A DNA stretch of 36,033 nucleotides, taken from contig MU657166.1 of the NCBI GenBank assembly GCA_026770575.1, positions 484,641 to 520,673 on the forward strand, read 5' to 3'. A program made the position numbers and the translations under genes. The stretch's first letter is position 1. Each line of letters opens with the position of its first letter. Below the pieces are notes generated by a model, which saw nothing but the letters and a program-made list of their open reading frames with translations, was not told where the DNA came from and made no database searches. This DNA comes from Pelagophyceae sp. CCMP2097. Taxonomy: Eukaryota > Sar > Pelagophyceae. Below are positions 18,016 through 27,027 of the stretch, in pieces.

Positions 18016-20601
18016 TTAGTACACGTCGGGCGAATGTCGCCTCGCCGGGATGACGACGTGCCTGGCGAGTTTGCCGTCGGCGACGTGTGCTTCCCAGATG
18101 GCGTGGTACGCGCGTTCGATGCGGCGCGTGAACGTTTGTGTATCAAAGAGTGGCGCCGAGTGCGCCTCGTCGACAAGAAAGTTGCGGTACGCCTTTAAGA
18201 GGTCGGGCGAAGTGCAGAGCCGTATCGCCACGTCCTGAAACTCTTTGAGCGAGTGCGTAACAAGGCCCGACACCAAAGCCGTGCCGGCAGGGCCGTCGAG
18301 GGCGAGGCCGTCGAGCAGGCTCAGCCCGACGCGCGCAGGAAAGGTGCCCCCCGCGAGCGTGAGGAGCGGCAGGCCCCCTCTTAAAGCGTCCGTCGCCGTC
18401 GAGTGCGCGCCGTAGACAAACGTGTCGAGGAAAAGATCCGCGGCGAGGTGCCTTCTTAAGTGCGCCACCTTCGGGACGCGCCCGGCCCAGACGATGCGGT
18501 TCGGGTCGACGCCCGCCGCCGCCGCGTCGCCGCCGAGGTTGCGCCTCATTTCCTCAAAGGCGGCGTCCTCAGAGGGTCTCAGGAGCCACAGTACGCTGTA
18601 TGGCAGCCTTTGCAGGATGCCGAGCCAGCAGCGAAAGGAGGCCGGATCGAGCTTGTCCGCCTTGTTAAAGTTGGCCAGCACGACTGCGTTGGCGGGCAGG
18701 CCGTGCTTTCGCCGCTCCGTCGAGGCGCTGGATGGGTGCATTCCATGCCGTTCGTAATCATTGACTTGATACGACTTGGGCAGGTACACAAGCTTCTCCG
18801 AGTATTCCCGCGCACTCTCCGGCGGCACGACGAACTTGTCCACGATGGCGGCGTCGATGAAGCGGGCGCCGCAAGTCCCCGGGAAAATCAAGTAGGCCAC
18901 CTGGACGGGCGCCACGCGCATCGCAACGAGCTCCATTCGGGTACCCAAAGTGTGGCCCTGCAGGTCGACGGCGATGTGCGCGCCGCCGCCGGACGCATCT
19001 GCGGCTGGCCATTTCCTCGCCTCGAGCGTCGCGTCCCGATGGCCGAGGGAGACCAGATTGACAAAGGCGTCTGCATCCCGGGAAATCGCGGCGCGGAAGT
19101 CAGATCCGTCGTCCTTGCCGTACGATAAAGCCGCCGCTCGGACTCCGCCGGATCGGCGCCGGAGACGGAGGCGTCTATGCCATTTGAAGAGGCCTTCAAC
19201 GAGATGCGCGGTGGGATGGTCGTTGAAATCAAAGCACAGATATGCCACGCGCAGCGTCCCTTTTGACACCGCCGCCGGCCGCGGCGCAGGCAGCGCAGAA
19301 CCGTGGTGGTCCAGGAGCCGTGATTGTGCAATTGCGGCTTTCAGACGCCAGGCGCCCGACACCGGCAGGACCAAAGTGTCAAAGGGCAGCAGCACGGGGC
19401 CGTCGCCCTTTAAGAGGCGCCCCGAATCGAAACGAAGCAGCTCGGCGACCTACGCCCAAGGGCCGTCGCCGCTGTCTTGAAAGCCCCGAGCGTCCACGCA
19501 CGTGCTCGTCCCGCTTTTCAAAGTCGCAGCCGGCGAGTTGCGCCTTGAAGAGGTGCGCCTTGGCGTGCTGCGCCTCGTCGCTGCCGGGGCTGAGAGCGAG
19601 CGCTCGTTGGAAGCTTTTTTTTGCGGCGGAGAATTCCCCGAGCTGCGAGAGCGCCAGGCCACGGTTGTTGTAGACCATCGTCGAGAGCGACGACTGCGAC
19701 GCCTCGTCGAGCGACGCCAGCCTGCGCCGCACAGTCCGGGAAAACGCCTCGTTGACGATGCAGCAAGCCAGGGGACGCCGGTGGGCTACGCGGCGTCGTA
19801 GTGCGGCAGAGCGTCTCGCAAAGCGCCGTGGCGGTGGTGCAGCGCCGCGAGGTTGATCCGCGCCTCGGCGTAGCCGGGCCGCACATCGAGCGCGGCCAAG
19901 TAAGCCTAACACTGGATATTCGACGATAGACGCGCGCGTGCCGGCGAGGGCTCTCCGAGCATGCACTCGCCGCTGCGGCGTCCTCGACGCGGCCCAGGTG
20001 CTGGTACGACACGGCCGCGTTGTACGACGCCTCGGCGTCGCGCGGGTCCCGATCGAGCAGCACGCCTGGATGGAACGAGTGCGGGTCGACCACAACAGGC
20101 GTCTCGGTGCGCACCCCAGTGATCGATGGCGGCGTCGAAGAGCCCTTGCGCGTGGAGCTGGAGCGCGAGGTTGACGCGGGCCATGCGGTGGTTGGGGTCG
20201 ATGCTTAGTGCGCGGTCGAAAAAGGGCGTTGCGGTTTTACGGTCGCCGGCGTCCGCATGGAGCTTGCCAAGATTATTCAACGCGTCGACGTGCGAATCAT
20301 CGTGACGCAGCACCGCCTCGTAGTGCCTGCAACACGCGCGCTGTGGGTCGAGGCCCGCTCTCTCGGCCGCCGTCTCGTCGCCTCACGTCTTCGCTGCTTC
20401 GGCGTCGGCCGGATCGTGCTGTTGGGCCACGAGGCCGAGGTAGAAGTGCGCGAGCGGCTCGGCTTGCACGATTGCCTGTAGAGCGTCGCGGCAGCGGTCG
20501 GCGTCAAGGTTTGCGCATCGGCCCAACACCGCTTCCAGCCGCGACTCGCCCGCGGGCTGCGCGAGGCCGCACGCGAAGAGCGCCAAAACGCGCGGGAACA
20601 T
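18016..20601 (-). CDS. O-GlcNAc transferase (GT41) with N-terminal TPRs
   Basis: Six exons on the minus strand, 20601-20387, 20326-20115, 20065-19971, 19905-19790, 19721-19502 and 19449-18016, give 763 aa with every phase consistent. The first 286 residues hold about five TPRs, for example VDALNNLGKLHADAGDRKTA and YNNRGLALSQLGEFSAAKKS. The catalytic region has the GT41 motifs: DFNDHPTAHLVEGLF (catalytic-site His), MRVAPVQVAYLIFPGTCGAR, LANFNKADKLDPASF (the Lys that contacts UDP) and AHSTATDALRGGLPLLTLAG. The PGT-x-GA form favours OGT/SECRET AGENT over the SPINDLY O-fucosyltransferase. It would transfer GlcNAc from UDP-GlcNAc to Ser/Thr of intracellular proteins. The TPR array is short beside the 13 repeats of the animal enzyme. 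The N-terminus (MFPRVLALFACGLAQ) is hydrophobic and could be a signal peptide; an in-frame ATG at 20637 is the alternative start. The third intron needs a GC donor. Confidence 0.9.
19906..19970 (-). other. GC-AG intron in OGT (65 nt)
   Basis: Joining 19971 to 19905 gives the uninterrupted TPR LGRVEDAAAAYLAALDVRPG, which follows the TPR consensus position for position. The donor is then GCGAGT, not GT. The nearest GT (GTGCAT, five bases into this intron) leaves the wrong phase and breaks the TPR. The acceptor is GTGTTAG. Confidence 0.7.
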
Positions 20602-21050
20602 CAAGTCGGGACCATCCGACCACGCTCCACGACTCAAGGCTCAGGCTCGACTCGGATTATCGCCGAAACTATAAAGCCCGTTGGATATGTTGCGGTCCGT
20701 TGAATATGGCGGGCCGTACGGCCGTCGCAATCGGCGCTTGCTTGCTTAAGATCCACCCTGCTTCTTCCGCTGACCGACGGGTCACACTGGAGACCCGCGA
20801 TTTTTGAAATATTTCACCGTCTGAAGAAGGCTTGAAGAACGCATCTCAAAGATATTTGCTTCGAGTCTTTCGCGTGACTTTGTGACCTCGTGCCCCTACG
20901 CAGCCCTTGCTCTTCTGCTCCTACGCAGGCCCCGTTTGCTCTACTGCTCAGAGTCATGCAGCCCTTGCGATGAAATTATTCAGTTTGCTCTCTCTCTCCA
21001 GAAAATTTGTTCTCAGGATTTGAGCTTTTGACAGCAAACTTACGAAAACC
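20602..21050. other. Divergent intergenic region
   Basis: It lies between the starts of OGT (-) and the Tyr-rich protein (+), so it should hold two promoters. From about 20890 the plus strand becomes pyrimidine-rich and contains an imperfect 28-bp duplication, CCTACGCAG followed by TTGCTCT and CTGCTC. No gene is seen. Confidence 0.55.
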
Positions 21051-21995
21051 ATGGCCTTCCTCCTCCCCCCGCGCGCGCGCGCGCGCGGCCCCGAGCCGCG
21101 CTACGAGCCCAACATGCCCGCGGACGACGCCGCGGCGGCGGGCTTTTACTACGGCCGGCCGAGCCGCCGTTCGCAGACGGGGCGCATTGCGTCGGGCCGC
21201 CGCTCGAAATTTGACGCCTTTGATGCGGACGCCTACTACGACGCCGGCACGTACCACGACGCCGGCGTGTACTACGACGGCGGCGCCTACACCTACGCGC
21301 CAAGGCGCCGGGCCGGACCGCCGCCGGAGTCGCCGCGCGCCTCGCGAGAACCGGAAGCAACCGAGCCGCGAGGCTACCAGCACGGCACCGGCTTCATCCC
21401 CGCCGGCTTCCCGCAGCAGCCGGCGGCGCGGGTCGACGTGAGAAATTTGATCGCCTCGCTTTCGCACCCCGTCGCTCGCCCCGACGTTTGGACGCAGGTC
21501 GAGCCGCAGTTTGAATACGTCGCAGACCCAGAATTCGAGTACGTCACCATCGAGGAGTCGTTGGAGCCGTCTGAGACGTGGGTCCTCGTCCCGTCGCGCG
21601 AGAAGCGCGAGGCGCCGTTCCCGCAACCCGAGGCGCTGCCGCCGCTGCCGGCCGCGGCTGCGCTGCAGAAGAAGAGACCTTTTGTCGTCCGCCACACCGA
21701 CTGCGACCGAGGTGCGCGCCTTTCCGGGCGACGCCTGCGCTCCCCGCTCCCTGCACCTTTCCGCCACGTAGGCTGCAAGCACTGCGCAAGGCGGTGGGGC
21801 GACGAGTCGCCGCCGCGCGCGCTCGAGAAGCGGGCACCGTGCGGCCGCAACAAGTTCACGCACCGACGACACGCCGAGGCGTTTTCGGCGGCGTACGACG
21901 AAGCTTATGGTGATTGGCGCTGCACGGACCTCTGGCGCTCCTCGTACGAAGACTGGCGCGGCTCCTACGACGACTGGCGCGGCTCCTACGCCTGA
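21051..21995 (+). CDS. Unrecognised Tyr/Arg-rich protein with Cys cluster
   Basis: Exons 21051-21711 and 21772-21995 give 294 aa. The 60-nt intron (GTGCGC...CGTAG) is a multiple of three, so retaining it would only add 20 residues; removing it creates a tight Cys motif, CDRGCKHCARRW, which is why I favour splicing. The N-terminal part has a repeated DAGTYHDAGVYYDGGAY-like stretch. The middle has an acidic-aromatic motif (FEYVADPEFEYVTIEESL), and the end has a short tandem repeat around YEDWRGSYDDWRGSYA. Later Cys and His residues (APCGRNKFTHRRH) could complete a metal site with the CDRGCKHC cluster. I do not recognise a family and no membrane segment or signal peptide is seen. The start ATG directly follows an AT-rich leader (ACGAAAACC). 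Confidence 0.55.
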   Translation: MAFLLPPRARARGPEPRYEPNMPADDAAAAGFYYGRPSRRSQTGRIASGRRSKFDAFDADAYYDAGTYHDAGVYYDGGAYTYAPRRRAGPPPESPRASREPEATEPRGYQHGTGFIPAGFPQQPAARVDVRNLIASLSHPVARPDVWTQVEPQFEYVADPEFEYVTIEESLEPSETWVLVPSREKREAPFPQPEALPPLPAAAALQKKRPFVVRHTDCDRGARLSGRRLRSPLPAPFRHVGCKHCARRWGDESPPRALEKRAPCGRNKFTHRRHAEAFSAAYDEAYGDWRCTDLWRSSYEDWRGSYDDWRGSYA

Positions 21996-22239
21996 CCACG
22001 CCCCGCAAGATGCACATACTGCACATACCTGTCCGCCGAGCCGCTGCACATAGCTGTCCGCGCTCGCGGGCCGCTCGCGATACGTCGCCGGCTGCCGAAC
22101 TACGCCCCTCCGTGATGAAAATGACCGCCCAACCACTGTAATGCGCTCCGCACCGAGCCCGAGGCCCCGGGTCCCATTGATGCCGAGTACCCCGTCGAAT
22201 GTCCCATGGATGCATTTCTGTTAGCGCAGAGCGTTGGCC

Positions 22240-23935
22240 TCACGGGCGTTTCCTCTTTGGGAAGGGCAGTCTTTGCAGGAGCGCGCGGAGTCCGACGGCC
22301 TTGGGCGGCGCCGGCGGAACGGGCGTGAGGAAGTCCAAAGCTTGGGGTGTGAACTTGACGTAAGAGGCCACCGCTACGGCCAAAAGAGCTCCAAAGTACG
22401 CCACCGCGAGGTGCCCTAGAGTGAGGCGCGGGCTGATTTTCTTTTCCGCGGCCTTTCCGGCCTGTTCCTCGGCCTTTTTCGGGGCTGAAATGTGCTCTTG
22501 CCAGAACACCGCGATGAGCGTCCCTGCCGCGACGTAGAGCACGACGACGAGGGCGAGAACGTGCCTCGGCCCAAAAAGGGAGACAACACCGCCCAAAACG
22601 GGCCCGAAGATGCCGCAGACGGATTCGACTGCTGAAAGAATACCGATGAACCCACCTCGTTCGTTCGGTGGAGCGGCCGACGACGCCGCCCCCGTCACGG
22701 CGGCGTTGACCACACCCAAAGCGACGATGACGGGGGCGTAGGCAACATAAATGCCCGGCACCGTCGGCGAGAGGAATGCGGCGATTCTGCCCAAAGATAA
22801 AGCGGCGCAGCAGGCTATCAATAAAAGGGGCATGTTCCTCGTCCTGTCGGCCAACCCCAACAACGGCCGCGCCACCGCGCCCTGTGAGGCGGCGTAGCCG
22901 AGACCGATGAACGTCAAGAATTTCGCTGTATCGCTCGGGCCGAAGCCCGGGAATCTTGTGCGCAGTGAAGTTTGCCAGATGGCCATGAACGCATGAAACG
23001 CAAGGCCCATCAAGAGCCTCAGCGCCAAAAGCAGCAGCCCCGCCGGCGACCGAGCCGAGGGCAGCGACGCCATCTTCCGCACCGCGGCGAAGAAGCCGTC
23101 CTTGGGCCCTTCCTTTTCCAAGAGCGGTGCGACGGTCTTTTGCGGGAGAGCGAACGTGCCAAGTATAGAACAGATAAACCCTAATAAAGCGACGAACGTG
23201 GCCCTTTTGGAGTCGGCGCAGAAGCCGCCTAGGGAGACGCCGAGAAAGCCGATGCCGGCGGCCATGCCGAGAGTGCCTTGCGCGCCGCCGAGAGTCGAAG
23301 CCGATTGGCCGTCGTACGCGTCGGCAAGTGTGGCTTTGAGCACATCGTACTGATCTGCGGGGCGGCAAAGGCGTGAGAGACGGACAGATGCAAGCAGTCA
23401 AACGCACGATTGAACAGCGCCGCCGGCACCATCGCCACCCACAGCGCATCGATGCTGCCGGCGTGCGCCTGGATCGTCGCCGAACTGACGGTAGCGCAGG
23501 CCGCTACCAGTAAAGCCGCGCGCCTCCCAATTGTGTCCGAGGCGCGGCCCATAACCGGCGCTCCGACCAACGTCAAAGCGGACCGCGCGGACGTCATGGA
23601 CCCGATGCACAAAGGGCCGCAACCCAGCGAGTCGCGCTTCGATCTAAGAAAAGCGCTCAGACGCATTCGGACGTTCGAAGGACGGGCCTGCGCGCGCATG
23701 CGGACGGGCGTTTGGCGCTCACTGTTGGAAGGGCATGGTGCTGGAGAAGCTCGCGACGGAGATGAAGCACCTACGCTCACCGTCCGGCGCTTTCCGGAAT
23801 GCGGTGGACGCACATGAGGGCGGCAACCGTTTTGACGCGCGAAGGTTCCTTTGGCCTCACGGCGACGTCAATGTCCAATATCCTCGCCGTCAAGTCGTCC
23901 GACGACGGCCCCGCATCCAACGCCACGCGGCACAT
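22240..23935 (-). CDS. Major facilitator superfamily transporter
   Basis: Four exons on the minus strand, 23935-23814, 23770-23723, 23643-23408 and 23354-22240, give 506 aa. The second exon is only 48 nt and codes most of the first membrane helix, read across the junction as ALMCFISVASFSSTMPFQ. The third exon supplies the MFS signature after helix 2: LVGAPVMGRASDTIGRRAA. The fourth gives AALFNHQYDVLKATLADAYD followed by GTLGMAAGIGFLGVSLGG, a loop near ADRTRNMPLLL equivalent to the second-half DR motif, and further helices to a basic tail (LPFPKRKRP). About ten to twelve helices can be seen. The substrate cannot be read from sequence; the pattern is closest to drug/proton-antiporter-type and other generic MFS proteins. 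The ATG at 23935 starts a short cytosolic N-terminus. It is transcribed in the same direction as, and downstream of, the small membrane protein gene. Confidence 0.85.
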
Positions 23936-24244
23936 CCCACAAGCCCGGATCAGCCGACCGTGTCGGCGGTGCCAGCGACGTCGCGAGTGCCGAGGATTTC
24001 GCAGTGTCTCCGAATAATCTGACTCAGCGAAGACATTTGAAAAAATCCCGGCTGAAGAAGCTCCTTCACGAAGTCACGCCCGCCAAACGTGCCCGCTCGC
24101 GCTCTGTAACCGTGCCCTCTGGCGGTAAGCGGAGTGGCACTTGAAAACAGTTTACACACAACACACACACAAAAAGAGGGAATCCGGGCGGCCCTCGCTG
24201 CGCTTTCGCTTGGCGGAAAGACGGAGAGCGTCGGCGCTTTTCGG
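23936..24244. other. Intergenic region between two minus-strand genes
   Basis: It should contain the MFS promoter and the 3' end of the small membrane protein gene. An imperfect CA/GT microsatellite occupies 24154-24171. GACGGAGAGCGTCGG occurs twice around 24220-24265, the second copy overlapping the end of the neighbouring coding sequence. Confidence 0.55.
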
Positions 24245-24986
24245 TCAGACGGAGAGCGTCGGCTGCTTGGCGATGCAGTTGCCTCGCGAGTCAAACACGC
24301 CCGACCGCGAACGGCCGTCGGACTCGGACGTCCGGATTGAGGCCTACCGGGCGGTTGCGTCGGATTCGTCTCTCTACCCCGCACGCATCACAGTTGCAAC
24401 GCACGGCCTCGATTGGTGCGCAGACGTGATAGCATAGCACCGACCCACCGCCCAAGCCCGCCGCTATCAACAACATGACCAGGATGACGACGAGGCCAAT
24501 CGTGTTGCCGTCGTAGCCCTACGCCAGCGTGCGCGATAGGCTGCATAGGACTCGCTGGGGTTTCGCTTGGGATTTCGCACCTGGACTGTCTTCTCGGTAG
24601 ATGAGTACCGCGGCTCCGGCTCGGCGAGGAGGAGGACGGCGGAAACGAGGAAGAAGAGGAGCGTACCCACGAGGTTGAAGATCCTGCGCAGAGGCGGCGT
24701 CGCGGCCCCGGCACCCGCGCGAGGGCCTACGCTACGCAAGGAACACGCACCAGCCCTCGTTTCGTTCGGCGGGCATGAGGAGGCCGCTGGCGCAGAGGAT
24801 GAGGGCGACGATGAAGAAGAAGGCTACCAAGAACACGCCGACCCCGAGGCCCAAGACCTTTTGTGACTTTGCCTTTCGAGTTCCTTCCGGCCGGATGTAC
24901 ACTAAAGCCTCGTCGTCCTGCTGCGCCAGCACAACCGACAGAAACAGCACAACCGCGAAGCACGCGCGCGCCATTCGCCTCGGCAT
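24245..24986 (-). CDS. Unrecognised small membrane protein with signal peptide and three TM helices
   Basis: Four exons on the minus strand, 24986-24751, 24683-24581, 24518-24405 and 24343-24245, give 183 aa; the introns are 67, 62 and 61 nt with donors GTGCGT, GTGCGA and GTGCGT, and all phases agree. A signal peptide (MARACFAVVLFLSVVLAQQ) is followed by a short luminal stretch and three hydrophobic helices near residues 46-72 (GLGVGVFLVAFFFIVALILC), 79-100 (FNLVGTLLFFLVSAVLLLA) and 120-143 (TIGLVVILVMLLIAAGL). The tail (VFDSRGNCIAKQPTLSV) is polar. I do not recognise a family. The reconstruction is supported by each exon contributing a whole helix. An upstream in-frame ATG at 25076 is possible but would hide the signal peptide. 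Confidence 0.62.
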
Positions 24987-25129
24987 CGCCGGCCACGGCG
25001 CGCCGCCGCCGCGAACGTTGACCTCGAGCTCGACACGGGCCGGGAGGTCGCGAATGCTTTCGGCGAAGACCGCCAAACTGCGTCTAAGAGCGATTTTAAT
25101 TGATTCCTAATTTAATCTCGGTCTATTCT

Positions 25130-25748
25130 GAATCGATGCCAGAATCGATTCTCACACGATTTGAATAGACCCTGGAATCGATTCAGAATCGATTCAAATG
25201 ACGACCATAACCCATAAAAAGAAAATAATTACAAATTCTGGCAAAAAAGTAGTCTCGAACACAGACCCATACTATCACCGCCAAACATAAATGAATCGCG
25301 TCCGACCCAATTTTGTTATTCGGGTCTCTAGTGTGCATCTTTCATCCAGATTCGAACCCGCGTTCCGGCGGGCGAGTCTCGATCAATTACTTGACTGCAT
25401 CTACGATATCCTCTCACAACATCTGGTGCACTGTGAACTGTCACAGCTTAAATTACAAGATTCCCTTTGGTATATAAACTGTATATTCAGAGATCCACAA
25501 CCCATCTCCCTCTCCGAGCGCGCTGCGCGCGCTTCGCGCGCGCGCAGCGCGCGCAGCGCACCAAGCGCGAGGCCCCAGCGGCCGTCGCGGTGGCCGTTTC
25601 GAGTCGGACTCGGAGTCCATTGGCAATCGCCGGAACGCGCGAAGGCATTCGCGTCACGGCCATTCGCGCAATTCGGACAAGGCGGATTCGAATCGATGCT
25701 GAATCGATTCCGAATCGATTCTCGATCAAATCCAGCTGGAATCGATTA
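25130..25748. repeat. Two clusters of GAATCGATTC decamers bounding an AT-rich segment
   Basis: Left cluster: GAATCGATTC at 25142-25151, 25175-25184 and 25186-25195, with GAATCGATGC at 25130-25139. Right cluster: GAATCGATTC at 25701-25710 and 25712-25721, with GAATCGATGC at 25690-25699 and GAATCGATTA at 25739-25748. The decamer is its own reverse complement. Each cluster thus has a GAATCGATGC copy at its left end and four related sites in about 65 bp. Confidence 0.85.
25518..25552. repeat. GC-only hairpin
   Basis: Arms 25518-25532 and 25538-25552 are exact 15-bp reverse complements with a 5-nt loop, composed almost entirely of CG steps. It marks the boundary between the AT-rich island and GC-rich sequence. 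Confidence 0.8.
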
Positions 25749-25830
25749 CTTTCGCTCTTAGACGTGCCAGTGCCAGTGTCTCGCCCGCGCAACTTGAAGG
25801 CGGCGTGCAAATCCGATTGTCCTTGAGGGG

Positions 25831-26898
25831 ATGGCCGAGCCGCATGCCGCCGCGGTCCCGAAGCCGTGCTGCGTCTGCGACGCGCCGGGAGGCAAGCACT
25901 GCACCAAGTGCAAATCGAGGCACTACTGCTCCAAGGCGTGCCAGCTCGTTGACTGGAACGAGGGCGGCCACAAGGCGCAGTGCAAACAGCTCGCCGCAGA
26001 GTTACGAGACCGCCTCCTTGACGAGCTCATGAGCATGCCGGCGAAGATGAAGATCAAGGAGGAGCCCATCGTAACGGACGTCACGCCTGCTTATGGTTTT
26101 AAGGCGGCGGCGCGCTTATCGGCTGTTCGGACGACGGCGCTGGCCAAGGCCGCCGCGCCGAACGACGACGTGCCGGGCTGGCGCGGCATGTGCGCCATCT
26201 GCCTGGACCGGCTTCCGGTCGACAATAGGGCGCAAGTATTCTACGCGTGCTGCTGCAAGGCCATTTGCAAGGAATGCAACGTCAAGTGCGACGAGTACGA
26301 CACGCGCTGCCCGCTCTGCCGAGCGCCGCGCCCCGCGTCAGCTGTCGAGGTGCTGCGCAGGCTGCAGAAGCACGTGGACAAGGGGAACGCCGAGGCACAG
26401 TTGGTTCTCGGAAACGCGTACCTGAATGGTGGCGAGGGCCTCCAGCAGAAAAACTCGAAGCGGGCGTTCCAGCTGTACGAGCTTTCGGCGGCGCAAGGGC
26501 ACGCACCAGCTCAGGATGAGCTAGGACAGAGTTATTCTCGTGGAAACGGTGTGAAGATCGACAACAAGACCGCCGCGCAGTGGTTCCGACGCTCAGCCGA
26601 GCAAGGCTATCACCGCGCCCAATACAATCTCGCCCTGATGTTATACAAAGGCACTGGCGTGGCCCAGTCGTACGGGGAAGCCGTGAAGTGGTGGCGCCTC
26701 GCCGCGGCGCAGGGCGAGACGGACGCGCTCTTCAACCTCGGCTTGTGTTACACAAGCGGCCACGGCGTGTCGCAGGACCTCGAAGAGGGGCTGCGCTGCT
26801 TCAGGCGCGCCGCGGCCAAGGGGCACGCCCAGGCGGCGGCGGCGGTGGGACCTCTCGCGGCGCTCGCGGCAGAGCACACGCCGACGTTGCAGCGGTGA
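25831..26898 (+). CDS. MYND zinc finger / RING-like / Sel1-repeat protein
   Basis: Single exon, 355 aa. A complete MYND finger is at residues 13-51, with ligands C13, C16, C24, C27, C33, C37, H47 and C51 (HYCSKACQLVDW in the centre). A RING-like Cys cluster lies near 113-160: CAICLDRL, then CCCKAICKEC and CPLCRAP. Four Sel1 repeats follow near 180-330, for example AEAQLVLGNAYLNGGEGL and AQYNLALMLYKGTGVAQSYG. MYND fingers bind proline-rich peptides, RING-type folds can recruit E2 enzymes, and Sel1 repeats are adaptor solenoids, so a protein-interaction or ubiquitin-ligase adaptor role is plausible. The RING-like cluster lacks an obvious His ligand, so ligase activity is uncertain. The combination is common in heterokont algae. 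Its 3' end faces TRAPPC13, 129 bp away. Confidence 0.9.
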   Translation: MAEPHAAAVPKPCCVCDAPGGKHCTKCKSRHYCSKACQLVDWNEGGHKAQCKQLAAELRDRLLDELMSMPAKMKIKEEPIVTDVTPAYGFKAAARLSAVRTTALAKAAAPNDDVPGWRGMCAICLDRLPVDNRAQVFYACCCKAICKECNVKCDEYDTRCPLCRAPRPASAVEVLRRLQKHVDKGNAEAQLVLGNAYLNGGEGLQQKNSKRAFQLYELSAAQGHAPAQDELGQSYSRGNGVKIDNKTAAQWFRRSAEQGYHRAQYNLALMLYKGTGVAQSYGEAVKWWRLAAAQGETDALFNLGLCYTSGHGVSQDLEEGLRCFRRAAAKGHAQAAAAVGPLAALAAEHTPTLQR

Positions 26899-27027
26899 CC
26901 GAAGAGGACCACAGGCGGACACGTCGACAAGGCACCTGCGACGCCCCGAGCAGGCTGCCAACCGCGGATGTCCCTCGTCATTTTGGAATCTTAATACGGC
27001 TCTTCTTTATGGTCCCAAGTCGTGGCT

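Larger units (their letters stand above)
24987..25830. other. Divergent intergenic region with AT-rich island
   Basis: No supported gene. From about 25085 to 25510 the sequence is far more AT-rich than anything else in the window and includes AAAAAGAAAATAATTACAAA. It is bracketed by two clusters of the palindrome GAATCGATTC and contains an inverted B-box-like 13-mer at 25346-25358 and a GC-only hairpin at 25518-25552. A frame open from 25291 to 25761 crosses this composition change and looks non-coding. Confidence 0.65.

Noticed and set aside
23950..24384. Minus-strand ORF upstream of the MFS start
   Set aside because: It overlaps the last exon of the small membrane protein in another frame. 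The end (FVKELLQPGFFQMSSLSQII) looks coding-like but has no family match and no start or junction to attach it.
25291..25761. Plus-strand ORF in the AT-rich island
   Set aside because: It crosses an abrupt composition boundary and the GC hairpin, and its codon use differs from all neighbours.
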